A stretch of 64,000 nucleotides of DNA from Litsea cubeba (taxonomy: Eukaryota; Streptophyta; Magnoliopsida; Laurales; Lauraceae), in NCBI GenBank assembly GCA_012931725.1, contig CM022949.1, positions 45,594,413-45,658,412 on the forward strand, read 5' to 3'. Shown here in pieces: positions 32,900-45,355 of this stretch. Every line of letters starts with the position of its first letter. Within the stretch, counting starts at the first letter, position 1. Under the pieces are notes generated by a model that saw only the letters and a list, made by a program, of their open reading frames with translations, searched no databases and was not told where the DNA came from. Made by a program: the position numbers and the translations under genes.

Positions 32900-35887
32900 A
32901 GATGTGTTAGATCTATACTTTTGGAGCAAAAAAATTCAAGTTTTAACACTTTTTGTAATATTTTTCATTTTTTCATTATTTAAATCCGAATTATTTTAGT
33001 TTTTTTTTTCAAAAGATTGTGTAATACATGAACCAAAGTGTTTATATTGTGCTAGATATGATATTGTTACTCACTTATTTTTCCCTAAATCTAGTGTTTT
33101 AAGGTGTACATCTAGATTTTTTTATTTTCAAAATTTGGGGCTTTTGTTGATACCATTTATATTTTTTCAAATTAGTGTTCAAATGAATTTATAATGTGTT
33201 ATTTTATGATAGATCAATAATTTTGGAACAAAAAAGTGTGAGTTTTAGTGTTAATAGCCTCACATGCATCATCCTTATTCGCTGCAAGTTTTTCAATAAC
33301 ATTTTTTAGACCTACACGTATCTCATCTGTTAAGCTTCTGTCTTCAGTTTCATTGTATCGATACTGTAGGTTGACGAAATGACCTGCATAATATATAACT
33401 TAGAGAGATAAAACCACAATTTTAACAATAGTTAGAAATGCAGTCTCAGTCTGTGATTCTTTACCGTAGCGTGCAAGTCATGATGGAGTTGTTTTTCCCA
33501 ACGATTGTCGATGATCTTCCAATAAGCCTTGTAGTATTTGCAATTTGCTTGTATGGCTAACTTAGCTTGATCTACGGCCTCATACAAGAAGCCCATATAG
33601 GCTTGTCATCTCCATCGGCCAACGGAAGGACCTTTATCAAAGGCTCTAAAACCTTTAAGGTCTCACCAACAAATGGCCAATATCTCTTAGATTGTACAAT
33701 CTTTACAACTTGTTTTGCTTGGAGCGTCAGCTTCTTCCCCCACTTTGATTCCAACCATTCTTTTGATGTAAATAGTTGGTGTAGCCCTCCTTTGTATTTA
33801 TAAAGGCTTTCTAGAGCTATAAAGTGGGTAGTAAATCTTGTAATGCCTGGCCGTAGTAGCTCATGGTTGTCTGTATATTTCTTCATCATCACTATGAGCC
33901 TGTTCGACTGATAGATAAAATTAGTGATCTTTTTTGCCTTCAATATCACACCTTTTATCATTTTCCTCTTAGCAATGTCATCAATCATTAAATCCAAGCA
34001 ATGTGCAGCACATGGAGACCAAGAAATATTGGGGCTTTGCTGCACGAGTATCAGTCCTACCTTCTTCATGCTTGCATCATTGTCTGTGATGATCTGAACA
34101 ACACATTCTGCCCCCAATATCCTCAATTACCTCATTGAAAAGCTTATTCAAGTAAGTCGCATCTTTGACGTACTCAGTCGCATCAACAGATCTAATAAAA
34201 ACAGTCCCCAAAGATGAATATACTAAAAAATTCAATAGGGACCGTCTGGTGATGGTAGTCCACCCATCACACATGAGTGTGCAACCCCTCTCTCTCCAAA
34301 TCCTCTTCAAGGTATTCACCCACTCCACCGTCTCCTTATATTCCTCTTCAATACAGTAGTGGCCAATCTCATACGGTGCTGGTGGTTTTATACTTGGACC
34401 ATGTTCTGCAGCAGCGTCTAACACGGTCTTCAAATAGGGTGAAGTTGCCTTATTTGGTGCAATGGCTCCATCGAAGAAGAATTTTCCCACTGCCCTAACC
34501 AACCTATTTATTGCATAACCCATCTTCCCACTTAAGGCTTTAGCTATAGAAGGTTGCTTTGTAGATGGAGACCTATATGCAGCAGGGTCAATTGGACCCA
34601 TAACTTCTGGTCTACGAGCCTGTTGTGTGCGTGATTCACTAGACTCCAACCAATCCGGTGGTCGGCGAGTTTGTTTTTGACTAAACATCCGACGCAGCAT
34701 CCCACCACCACCACTAACTGAGCCAAAGCCACCCCCCTCTTCATATTGGCCCCCTCTAGAAGCAGACTCATAGATCATTCTTCTCCTCTCTTCTTCCTCA
34801 TTATATGATCTCATGCTCTCTCTCCTTACTCTTTCTACATCTGATTCCCCATCATCATCTGAGTCGAGCCCATACACCTCTTCTCTACATGCTTCATACT
34901 GCCTCTCTCATTTTCTTAGCCACTACTTTTTTTTTGCTTCCCCGCATTTAATAATGCTTGAATTTCCTTCTTTAACTCGGGGGATACCTTGGTTCACTTT
35001 GTCATATTTTTCGATTTATGTGCCAAGTGTTCCTTCAATCTGGTGATTCCCCCAGTTAGCACCTTACCACAATAATTGCATTTAATTTTACTCTTTTTTC
35101 CATCCACATCAACACCATGTTGCCACGCCGAGTCAACATCACATACCATTGTTTTCTACAAAAGAATAACACTAAACACATAATCCATAAAGCAAAGTAG
35201 TTTAGATTTTGAAACATAGAAGCTTAAAACAAAATGTTTTATATCCATTTTTCAAGTACATTTAGCGTTAGAAGTTAGAACTTAGAAACATACACATGAG
35301 TTATACTTATACATTAAACCTAGAATAATAAAACAACAAAATGTTAGACAAATCATAAAAATATATATATTTAATATTGATTTATTAAAAAATTCAAAAA
35401 TTAATATTTAATAAATGTAAGTTTTTGTTTGGACATTCATCTAGTGACTGTGAGTAACATCAAATCTAAGTATATAATTCAATATAAAGCCCTTGGTTCA
35501 TGAATTAGTGTATCACACAATCTTTAAAAAAAAATAACTAAAATAATTAGGATTTAAATAATGAAAAAAACTATTACAAAAAGTGCCAAAACTCACACTT
35601 TTTTGTTCCAAAAGTGTAGATCTTTCATAAACTAACACATTATAAATGCATTTGAACACTAATTTGAAAAAATGTAAATGGTATCAAGAATAGCCCCAAA
35701 TTTTGAAAATAAGAAAAATCTAGATCTAGTATCTATACCTTAAAATACAAGATCTGGGGAAAAATTAGTGAGTAACATCATATCTAACTCAATATAAAGA
35801 CTTTGGTTCATGTATTACACAATTAAAAAAAAAATAACTAAAATAAATCAGATTTAAATGATGAAAAAATGAAAAATATTACAAAGA
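32900..35887 (-). mobile_element. hAT-type transposon with inverted subterminal repeats, decayed
   Basis: A broken BED/DUF659 transposase gene lies between inverted copies of a non-coding segment: 32920-33250 on the left and 35410-35887 on the right. Shared stretches read in inverse orientation include CACACTTTTTTGTTCCAAAA, CATTATAAAT..CATTTGAACACTAATT and TTGGTTCATGTATTACACAA. The right side holds two direct copies of the segment (about 35570 and 35870). The right end is cut off at about 35887, where a different LTR complex begins. Exact termini and an 8-bp target duplication were not found. Confidence 0.65.
33240..35149 (-). pseudogene. hAT transposase (BED finger, DUF659), frameshifted
   Basis: Starts at the ATG complementary to 35147-35149 with a BED-type zinc finger (CNYCGKVLTGGITRLKEH and the following His), which binds transposon ends. 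After stops near 34960 and 34900 the frame resumes at EACREEVYGLDSDDD (34877), runs through a Ser/Gly/Arg-rich linker into DUF659 (RAVGKFFFDGAIAPNKATSP, then CTLMCDGWT) and meets a frameshift near 34105 inside a G run (VIEDIG to ECVVQIITDNDASM). It continues with WSPCAAHCLDLMIDDI, TRFTTHFIALESL and KVLPLADGD (33572), a stretch with AYWKIIDNRW (near 33510), an intron-like gap and VIEKLAANKDDA (near 33260). The C-terminal dimerisation domain is missing. At least three lesions make it non-functional. Confidence 0.8.
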
Positions 35888-36797
35888 GAGATTTTCTCCC
35901 AAAAGATAGGATCAATGAAGGATTCTTTCCCAAAAGAAAGATATCTTGAGATATCCTATCCCAAAATAAAGGGAATATGAGAGATTCTCTCCAAGTAAAG
36001 ATATTCTTAGATATTCTCTATCCAAATGAGATATTTTTGGATATTCTTTACAAAAATGACACCATATGAGATCTAAGCCATTTCAAAAGCTTAAGGTCCC
36101 AAGGGTTAGCCCATATGAGTCAGGTTTGACCACCTAGGCACTTAAAAAAAAAAATTTGGGCTTTTAGACAAAGAGAAATCCCTCTTACCAAGAGAATACA
36201 AAAATGGTTCCATGCCTCTTTTGAGTTGATTGGACCATACAAAGAAAATTCCAAGCCCCATGAGCTTCCAAAAATCAAACCATCCAGCCTCATCTACCAA
36301 ATTGAGCCAAAATCTTGAAATTGACATTCCACAAAAATCAAACCAAATCCTGGTCCCCTAACTTGCCACATACAGCTTGTTGGGTCACAAGACCAAAACC
36401 AAAAACCAAAACCTGATCCCCTAACTTGCCACATACAGCCTGTTAGGTTACAAGATCAAAACCAAAATTGATCCCCCAACATTCCACATATAGCTTGTTG
36501 GATCACACGATCAAAACCAAACCCGACCCCCTAACCTGCCACATACAGCCTGTTAGGTCACAAGGTCAAAACCCAAATCCACATCCCTGATGTCATCTTC
36601 AAAACTTTGCCTCAAGATGGTACGTGATCCTTTTCACTACCATAAAATTCCCCTGGAAGCTCAAAAGGGTACAAATACCAAAAAGAAAGACTGCTCAAAG
36701 ACTCTTGGTCAAGTCACAGGCTCTCCTTCAAAAATCTCTTCGAGGCACATCGACTACAAATGATAAGCAACTCGTCGCTGTACCTCGAGGGGGCATT
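35888..36797 (+). mobile_element. 3'-internal fragment of a long-LTR element (before LTR copy A)
   Basis: Starts with degenerate units of about 30-40 bases (ATATTCTCTCCAAGTAAAG types) and continues through a tandem repeat (36345-36575) to a polypurine tract, CTCGAGGGGGCATT (36785-36797), directly before LTR copy A. The same internal sequence recurs before LTR copy B (39329-40173). No pol domain is present. Confidence 0.7.
36345..36575 (+). repeat. four tandem units of about 60 bp
   Basis: Each unit contains CCCCCTAACTTGCCACATAC, AGCCTGTTAGGTCACAAG and a CAAAACC-rich end. The same array recurs at about 39725-39950 in the second internal fragment. Confidence 0.8.
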
Positions 36798-39328
36798 TGT
36801 TGACACCAAAAATGTCACTTTGCCTCTTCAAGATCGAAAGAGCTACATGAAGTCGCAACCTGCCATAAATAGGCAATGCTACTTTCAAAAATCAAATCTT
36901 GTCAGAATCAAACAAAACTGCAAGATTCTTCAAGACAGCTAAAAGAGGAGTACACAAGAAGTTTCAGGCCATTTCAAAATCATTTGGCCTAACTTCGCTT
37001 CTCCAGCATCCGAAAAGGAGCTCCTGGCGGCGAAAACATCGGAGACACCAAATCTTCGATCAGAGCCGATGGATGGTCTCAAAATACATCCAAAAGGCTC
37101 CACGTCAAGTTCCGAGTCAAACCGACAACGTTTGACCCTACATCAACCCTCGAACAGCTAAATCAAGCCTCTCGGCGGCGAGAACCACCAAGACCATCAC
37201 TCATCAGATAGAGCGCATGGACGGCTTCAAAATGCTTATAAAGGGCTACACGTCAAATTTCAGGTCATTTGGACAACATTTGACCATAGTTTGACGCTCG
37301 GAAGCCAAATCAGGCCTCTCGGCGGCAAAGCTCCCCGGGACCATGGTTTCCAAGACAGAGCCTATGGATCATCTTAAAATGACTCCAATAGGTTCCCTGT
37401 CAAATTTCAAGTCAATCGGACATCGGTTGACCGCACATCAAATCGCGACATCTTCATCGCGACAAAAGCAAGTCTACTGGTGATAGGACCCCAAACGGCT
37501 TCAAAACTCAAACAAAAGCCTATGGTTGGTCTTATTTATTTCTCAGGAGGCTTCACACCAAATTTCAGGTCATTCCGACATCGTTTGGCCCAGTTTCTGC
37601 TTCTGACGGAAAATCGGCAGCTCTGCGCGACCAAAGTCTTCGGCTTTGTCAAGAAATTGGAAACTTTGCAAAATAAAATGCAAGGATTCTCATCAGGTTT
37701 CCTACAGTGAAATCAGGCCAATAAATGGTCAAAAATGTCAAGGAAAAATACAGAAGAAAAAAGAATCGAAAAACAGCAAAAACGGACACAAAACGGGACA
37801 AAAATGGGAAAAAAAACCCCAGGGTCGCAAACCCCTGCGACCCCGACCCTGGAGCCCGGGGTTGCCGGGAAGGCCCCGGAAACCCCGGTTTTCGCCGTTT
37901 TTTTCGCGATTCGAAGCACCCAGCCTCTGGTACTTTCCAAAATTTATGCTTTTGAGACACCAAATCCTCTGACATCCGTCCAAAACATGGGTCAATCATC
38001 AAGAGTATCGAAAACAACATTGATCGCCACCCGGTCAACAAAAAAAAAAGTGTGCTTTCTACCCGACCGATCGAGAAATCGACAGGACAGATGGCACCGA
38101 CCCGCTGTTGGCAACAAACACCTGAAATTACATGGTCATCTGATGTCGATCTACATGAAGATCCATCGATGATCATCGCCAGAAGAATCCCAAAAGACGC
38201 GGCACGGCCCGCGACTCTTCAGATGCTCGGCGACCACTTAATGCGATTAATTGACTAGCTTTATTACAGTCATTAATCCATTTCTTTGGACGGACCAATC
38301 AGAAGCAAGCATCCGGGAGTTATAAGTCAAGAGATTCATGGCATTTAACCCATGAAACTCCTCCCATCATGACGATTAAAGGCGATTAAATGCCCTCAAT
38401 CTCCTCCGGCCAATTAGAAGCCAAGAAAAAGGAGTTACAAAATAAAGAATTCAATTCTATAACTCCTCCCTTTATGTAGCTTTATGACAATCAAGGCTCA
38501 TAAACCGTCCTAAATGGCTACCTAAAAGCCAATAAATAGGAGAGCTCACCAAGAAGAAAGAGATCGGAAGAAACATAGAGACACAGACAAAGCATAGAAA
38601 TTCAGAGAAGGAAAAGAGAGAAACTCTGCGGAAATCCTACACCGACCACCACTACAAGGTGACAAAGTCCCTTGGGGGTACCCCCCCCAAGGTCCTTGCC
38701 TTCTCCTTCTGCCTCCAATGGCTTAGATGTGGCTTTTTAGCCCGTCTACTCGGTTTTTTATTGGACATAGGACCTCCTTTTGGTCTTATTCTCTAAAAAC
38801 CTGAGGCTATAGCCGAGCCAAGTGAATCAATAGCATCCTCTGTTCTCATCTGCATGGATGATGGCGAAGCCCACATATGGCTTGCGACCGTCAATCCGGG
38901 GTCCCCCACAATCTCCTGAGAAGTTAGATCCTCCTTTTCTTGCTTTTCATTGTAGTTTGTATTTTCTAAAAAGAGACAAAAATCACAACTCTTGTCTTTC
39001 ATTATTGATAAGGATTGTAAAACGGCTATAAACGCCAAAATCGGCTATAAACGCCAAAAAAATCGCCTTTCACGGCAAATCAAGAAAAATGTCTCTTTTC
39101 TTAAATATATGTGCAATGGAAAACTTGAAAGAAGTTGATTTCCTTTTTACTTGTGAAGGTTGATCTCCGGATCACCACTTGCAATTCCAAGTAAAATAGA
39201 AAATCTGGCACACCCACCCAAAGAAATGTTGATGCACGCCCTTGCCCCCCGGTTACGAAAGGGTCGGACCCAACGGACTCACACGTCCGCCGACCTCGGT
39301 AGGACCCAGGCAGGAGCTCGGTCCATCA
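36798..39328 (+). repeat. long LTR, copy A
   Basis: Begins TGTTGACACCAAAAATGTC and ends GCTCGGTCCATCA, about 2531 bp. A TATA-like AATAAATAGGAGAG lies near 38530, followed by a leader-like stretch with GGGGGTACCCCCCCAAGG. It is followed without a primer site by the same 3'-internal sequence that precedes it, so A and B are LTRs of a tandem or recombined element with most of the interior deleted. Open frames on both strands (for example 37649-38176) are not conserved as proteins between copies. Confidence 0.75.
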
Positions 39329-40173
39329 GATATTCTATCCCAAAATAAAGGGAACATGAGAGATTCTCTCCAAGTAAAGATATTCTTAGATATTCTCTAT
39401 CCAAGGGAGATATTTTTGGATATTCTTTACAAAAATGACACCATATGAGATCTAAGCCATTTCAAAAGCTTAAGGTCCCATGGGTTAGCCCATATGAGCC
39501 AGGTTTGACCACCTAGGCACTAAAAAAAAAGGGCTTTTAGTCAAAGAGAAATCCCTCTTACCAAGAGCATACAAAAAATGGTTCCATGCCTCTTTTGAGT
39601 TGATTCGACCATACAAAAGAGAATTCCAAGCCCCATGAGCTTCCAAAAATCAAACCATCCAGCCTCATATACCAAATTGAGCCAAAATCTTGAAATTGAC
39701 ATTCCACAAAAATCCAAACCAAATCCTGGTCCCCTAAATTGCCACATACAGCTTGTTAGGTCACAAGACCAAAACCAAAAACCAAAACCTGATCCCCTAA
39801 CTTGCCACATACAGCCTGTTAGGTCACAAGATCAAAACCAAAATCGACCCCCCAACATTCCACATACAGCTTATTGGGTCACACGGTCAAAACCAAACCC
39901 GACCCCCTAACCTGCCACATACAGCTTGTTAGGTCACAAGGTCAAAACCCAAATCCACATCCCTGATGTCATCTTCAAAACTTTGCCTCGAGATGGTATG
40001 TGATCCTTTTCACTACCATAAAATTCCCTTAGAAGCTCAAAAGGCTACAAATACCAAAAAGAAAGACTGCTCAAAGACTCTTGGTCAAGTCACAAGCTCT
40101 CCTTCACAAATCTCTTCGAGGCACATCGACTACAAAAGTTAAGCAACTCGTCGCTGCACCTCGAGGGGGCATT
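39329..40173 (+). mobile_element. 3'-internal fragment before LTR copy B
   Basis: A second copy of the segment at 35950-36797 by eye, including the ~60-bp tandem units and the polypurine tract CTCGAGGGGGCATT (about 40160-40173). It shows the repeated internal-LTR-internal-LTR arrangement. Confidence 0.75.
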
Positions 40174-42739
40174 TGTTGACACCAAAAATGTCACTTTGCC
40201 TCTTCAAGATCCAAAGAGCTACATGAAGTCGCAACCTGCTATAAATAGGCAATACTACTTCCAAAAAATCAAATCTTTTCAGAATCAAATAAAAACTGTA
40301 AGATCCTTCAAGACAGCTAAAAGAGGAGTACACAAGAAGTTTCGGGCCATTTCAAAATCATTTGGCCTAACTTCGCTTCTCCGGCAGCTGAAAAGGAGCT
40401 CCCTGTGGCGAAAGCATCGGAGACACCAAATCTTCGATCAGAGCCGACGGATGGTCTCAAAATACATCCAAAAGGCTCCACATCAAGTTTCGAGTCAAAC
40501 CGACAACGTTTGACCCTACATCAACCCTCGAATAGCTAAATTAAGCCTCTAGGCGACAAGAACCACTGAGGACATCACTCATCAGATAGAGCACATGGAC
40601 GGCTTCAAAATGCTTACAAAGGGTTACACGTCAAATTTCAGGTCATTTCGACAACATTTGACCAGACTTTGACGCTCGAAAGCCAAATCAAGCCTCTCGG
40701 CGGCGAAGCTCCCCGAGACCATGGTTTCTAAGACAGAGCCTATGAATCATCTTCAAATGAATCCAATAGGTTCCCTGTCAAATTTCAAGTCAATCAGACA
40801 TCAGTTGACTGCACATCAAGCCGCGACATCTTCATCACGATAAAAGCAAGTCTGCTGGTGATAGGACCCCAAACGGCTTCAAAACTCAAAAAAAGCCTAT
40901 GGTTGGTCTTATTTATTACTAAGGAGGCTTCACACCAAATTTCAGGTCATTCCGACATCGTTTGACCCAGTTTCGGCTTCTGACGGAAAATCGGCAGCTC
41001 TACGCGACAAAGTCTTCGGCTTTCTCAGAAAATTGGAAACTTTGCAAAACAAAATGCAAGGATTCTCATCAGCTTTTCTACAGGGAAATCAGGCCAATAA
41101 ATGATCAAAAATGTCAAGGAAAAGTAAAGAAGAAAAAAGAATCGAAAAACAGTAAAAACAGACACAAAACGGGACAAAAAGGAGGGAAAACCCCCCCAGG
41201 GTCACCCCTGCGACCCTGGAGCCCGGGATCGCCGGGAGGGCCCCAGAAACCCCATTTTTCTCCCTTTTTTCACGATTTGAAGCATCTGACCTCTGGTATT
41301 TTCCAAAATTCATACTTTTGAGACACCAAATCCTCTAACATCCGTCAAAAACACGGGTCAATCATCAAGAGTATCAAAATCAACATTGATCACTAACCGG
41401 TCAACCAGAAAAAGTGTGCTTTCTACCCGACGGATCGAGAAATCGACAGGACAGATGGCACCGACCCGCTGTTGGCAACCAACACCTGAAGTTACATGGT
41501 CATCCGATGTCGATCTACATGAAGATCCATTGATGATCATCGCCAGAAGAATCCCAAAATACGCGGCACGGCTCGCGACTCTTCAACTGCTCGGCGACCA
41601 CTTAATGCGATTAATTGACTACCTTTATTACAGTCATTAATCCATTTCTTTGGATGGCCCAATCAGAAGCAAGCATCCGGGAGTTACAAGTCAAGAGATT
41701 CATGGCATTTAACCCATGAAACTCCTCCCACCATGGCAATTAAAGGCGATTAAATGCCCTCAATCTCCTCCGGCCAATCAGAAGCCAAGAAAAAGGAGTT
41801 ACAAAATAACGGAATTAAATCCTGTAACTCCTCCCATTATGCGGCTTAATGACAATAAAAGCCCATAAACCCTCCTAAATGGCTACCAAAAAAGCTTATA
41901 AATATGAGAGCACTCCAAGAAGAAAAGACACACAACAGACTGCACGAAATCCAGAAACTCAGACAGAAAAAGGCATCAGAAATCTAAGAGAAAGAAAGAG
42001 AGAAAACTCTGTGGAAGTTCTACACCGACCGCCGCTACAAGGTGACTAAAGTCCCTTGGGGGGTACCCCTCCCCAAAGGTCCTTGCCTTCTCCTTCTGCC
42101 TCCAATGGCTTAGTCGTGGCTTTTCAGCCCGTCTACTTGGCTTTTTATTAGACATAGGACCTTGTCTTGGTCTTTGTCCTCTAAAAACCTGAAGTTATAG
42201 CCAAGCCAAGCGAATCAATAGCATCCTATATTCTCATCCGCATGGATGATGGTGAAGTCCACATATGGCTTGTGACCGTCAATCTGAACGGGTCCCCCAC
42301 AATCTCCTGAGAAGTTAGATCCTCCTTTTCTTGCTTTTCATTGTAGTTTGTATTTTTTCAAAAGAGACAAAAATCACAAATCTTGTCTTTCGTTATTGAT
42401 AAGGATTGTAAATCGGCTATAAATGCCAAAATCGGCTATAAACGACAAAAATCGGCTATAAATGCCAAAAAATCGCCTTTCACGGCAAATCAAGAAAATG
42501 CCTCTTTTCTTAAATATATGTGCAATGGAAAACTTGAAAGAAGTTGATTTCCCTTTTACTTGTGAAGGTTGATCTCCGGATCACCACTTGCAATTCCAAG
42601 TAAAATAGAAAATCTGGCACACCCACACAAAAGAAATGTTGATGCACGCCTCTGCCCCTCGGTTACGAAAGGGTCCGACCCAAATGGACTCCCACGTCCA
42701 CCGACCTCGGTAGAACCGAGCGGAAGCGCCGGTCCATCA
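40174..42739 (+). repeat. long LTR, copy B
   Basis: Starts TGTTGACACCAAAAATGTC and ends GCGCCGGTCCATCA, about 2566 bp, colinear with copy A apart from small indels and scattered substitutions. It is followed directly by sequence that belongs to the interior of the opposite-facing copy C. Confidence 0.75.
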
Positions 42740-43316
42740 GGGGCTCATTCTTTTTGATGAAGTGCTTGAGGAAGGATCACTCTGCCGTCCTTTGCTTGAA
42801 GGAGCAGGGGATTCTTCTGAATGTCTTCTTGTCCTGGAGACGCTGTGGGTAACCGGACGTCGGACATGGATTTTTATTGCTGATTTTTGACGTCTTCTGG
42901 TTTTTCCATCCATATGGACGGCAACAACTTGGTTGGGTCTTTCTTTTTCGACCCATTTGGGAGAGACTTGAAGTGTAAGAGGCTGGGTCCTTTGCTTCTC
43001 TAGTCTTTTTTGTCGATACGACGCGCGGCGGCATATGCGACGAGCAATTTGAGCTTTGGTCAGCTCTGGCTGGGCTTTGACAATGAAGTATGTGCTCCCT
43101 CGGGAGCAGCAGCCGAGCCTGTCTTCTTTGTAGCTGGGCAAGGACAGGATGCGAACCCGGTCCTTCGCCTGTTGCAGGAACTACAGGTTTGTAGGCCTTA
43201 GCAGGTGCTTGCAGAGGCCTTGTGATGCATGACTTGATTTTGGGCTTGTAGGAACAAGCCGACTCATGCTGGGTTGACTTGGGAGTCAGATTGGAGATAG
43301 GTCTCTCCTCTTTCAT
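42737..43316 (-). CDS. unrecognised open frames, possible gag/pol remnant of element C
   Basis: Two overlapping minus-strand frames (43316-42777 and 43141-42737) together suggest one basic, Ser/Arg/Lys-rich protein with a frame change. Visible pieces are QPELTKAQIARRICRRASYR, VAVHMDGKTRRRQKS and a Ser-rich end. The ELTKAQ..R segment is loosely like a basic linker seen in Tat-type gypsy polyproteins, but I cannot confirm the family. Its position, downstream of LTR copy C and its leader in the same orientation, fits an internal coding remnant. It ends at the junction with LTR copy B. Confidence 0.3.
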
Positions 43317-44149
43317 GTAAGCAAGAGGGTAGAACTGGTTCTCCTTGAGTGGGGCCAGGAATGCTGGCTTGGTGGATATTTGAGACCTTCTTTGTTTTGG
43401 TGAAGGTCTTGGGGACCAAGTCTTGGGATAGACCTGGTTGTTTGAGGGTTAAGGCTTCGTGGGTCTGCCACGGGCTTTGGGCCTTCTGGTGCTCGCCTTT
43501 GGTGTCACGGTAGTGACAAGTTGAGAGGCGACCTTCTGCTTTTTGGAAGGAGCAGTTTATTCTTCAGGAAGTGGGAATGGTCCCAGCGTCCCAAAGACAA
43601 TTGTCCAGGGAGTCGAGGTCGACCCGTAGTTCAGAGAGTTGCCGAGGGAGTTGACGCTTCGGCAGCTGATGGGGCGCTTGTAGGTGCACGTGGTTTGCTT
43701 CTGTTGAAGCATGAGTTGGTGCTTGTTCTCATCGAAGGTAATGGTTAGTGAAGCTATCATTGTTAGTTTTCGAAAAGGTTCTGAAACAAGACCACATCCA
43801 TTAGTAATCACAAGAATATAATGATCATAAATGGGAAGTTCTATGGTTTTAACTTTTCAAATCGCTCGAGGGATATGACCCAAGCAATATGAAGAAAGCA
43901 AAAAGCCATAGAGGGTACAATTGTTCTAATCGCAGGTATGGTGAGCCCAGAATGAGCGTTCCAATGACTGCTAGAAGTAATTGTGAACTTAAATTCGACT
44001 TATCAAAAAGCAGAGCTTGCTCGATGTAAGAAGAATATAAAGTTGGAGTTACAAATGTGCCAGTCGCGAATACAGCAGACCCTAAAAGGGCGTACTAGTA
44101 CCGCTAGACACAAATGTTTGGAGACCACATCCATGAGATGAGATTCTCT
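43317..44149. other. interior of element C, no gene recognised
   Basis: GC-richer than the surroundings up to about 43750, then mixed sequence. No domain could be read on either strand. Confidence 0.4.
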
Positions 44150-45135
44150 ATTTTTAAAGGTCAAGATTGGATTCATCAAGGAGAGCAGATGGTATTCCGA
44201 TCCAAATACGGTCTCAGTGATTTCCGCGAGCGCCAATACTCAGAAGGAAATGAACCATAATTTCTCGGATCTGAATAAAAAAATGACGAGTTTTTTTTTT
44301 TTTTTGAAAAGCCAAGATCGGGTCATCAAAGAGAGCAAAGGGCACTCCAATCTGAACACGGGCTCAGCGATTTCCGCGAGCGCCAGTGCTCAGAAAGGAG
44401 GAGACCAAAATTTCTCCAATCTAAACCCAAAATGACTGAAGTTTTTTTTTAGAAGATTTTTTTGAAAAAATCTTTTTATTATTATTATTTTTTTATTTTT
44501 TATTTTTTTAAAGATTTTTTTTGAATTTTTTTTATTTTTTATGTTTTATTTTTAAATTTTTTATTTTGAAAATTTTTTTTATTTAAAAGCCGAGAGAGTA
44601 CACATAGGCCTCCTAACCTGGTCTTATGAAATCTCGATTGATAGAATTGCCCCCAGGTAAGGGTAGGATTACTTAATGAACCCGTTTGGAGGATCCTTGC
44701 CTAGAACAGTCAAGCTGTCTCCACACTTTGGACAAGGCTTTTCTTGAATCAACTGTGATCAAAGAATGCAGTTGGTTTAACCTTAGTGGTCTATGTCTTT
44801 TTTTTTATTTTTTATTTTTTTTACTTATATATATATTTTTTAGATCTTTAATGAACTCATTGAAGAGAACGATAGCCCAAATCCTAACTCGAACAGGCTC
44901 AACAATTCCTGCGAGCACACGAACGAAAGGAAAGGATCAAAGTTTCTCAATTTTGAATCCAAAATGAGAAATCTGATTTTTTTTAATTTCTAATGAACTC
45001 ATCGAAGAAAAACAATGGCCATTTCCACAATTCGAACCGGCTCAACGATTTCTGCGAGCACAAAGATGAAACGAAAAGGATCACTGTTTCTCAATTTTGA
45101 ATCCAAGCTAAGAAATCTGATTTTTTGTTTTTTTT
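44150..45135. repeat. diverged tandem repeats in the leader of element C
   Basis: Four units at about 44160, 44310, 44840 and 44990 share CTCAGCGATTTCCGCGAGC-like, AAATTTCTCAAT-like and AATCCAAAATGA-like phrases. The first and second, and the third and fourth, are each about 150 bases apart. An AT-only stretch of poly-T/TTTTA (44440-44580) separates the pairs. Confidence 0.65.
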
Positions 45136-45331
45136 TTTGAAAAGAGAAAGTGAAAATAAATTCAAAGAATTAGAAATTTCCAAAAAATCTCATCTCATTT
45201 TTTTTAGATGCGGAATCCAACATAGGCCATCAATTAGAAAGTAGCCAAGGAATCAAGAAAAGAAGTATAAGCATAGAGCAATAGATATGATATGCAAATA
45301 TTTCATTTCTAGCATCGTGTTCTCAAATGAA

Positions 45332-45353
45332 CGAGTCCCACTGGGTGGACCAG
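45332..45353 (-). other. possible primer-binding site of element C
   Basis: On the minus strand, after the LTR end CCATCA and three bases (AGC), the sequence is TGGTCCACCCAGTGGGACTC. It starts with TGG (complement of CCA) and its far half, GTGGGACTCG, resembles the complement of a tRNA T-arm. It is not the initiator-Met site used by the other elements here; the tRNA is not identified. Confidence 0.4.
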
Positions 45354-45355
45354 CT

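Noticed and set aside
37646..38176. Frames of 108-175 residues on both strands in LTR copy A, with counterparts in B and C
   Set aside because: Overlapping frames on both strands, different lengths and frames between copies, GC-skewed composition; better explained as LTR sequence.
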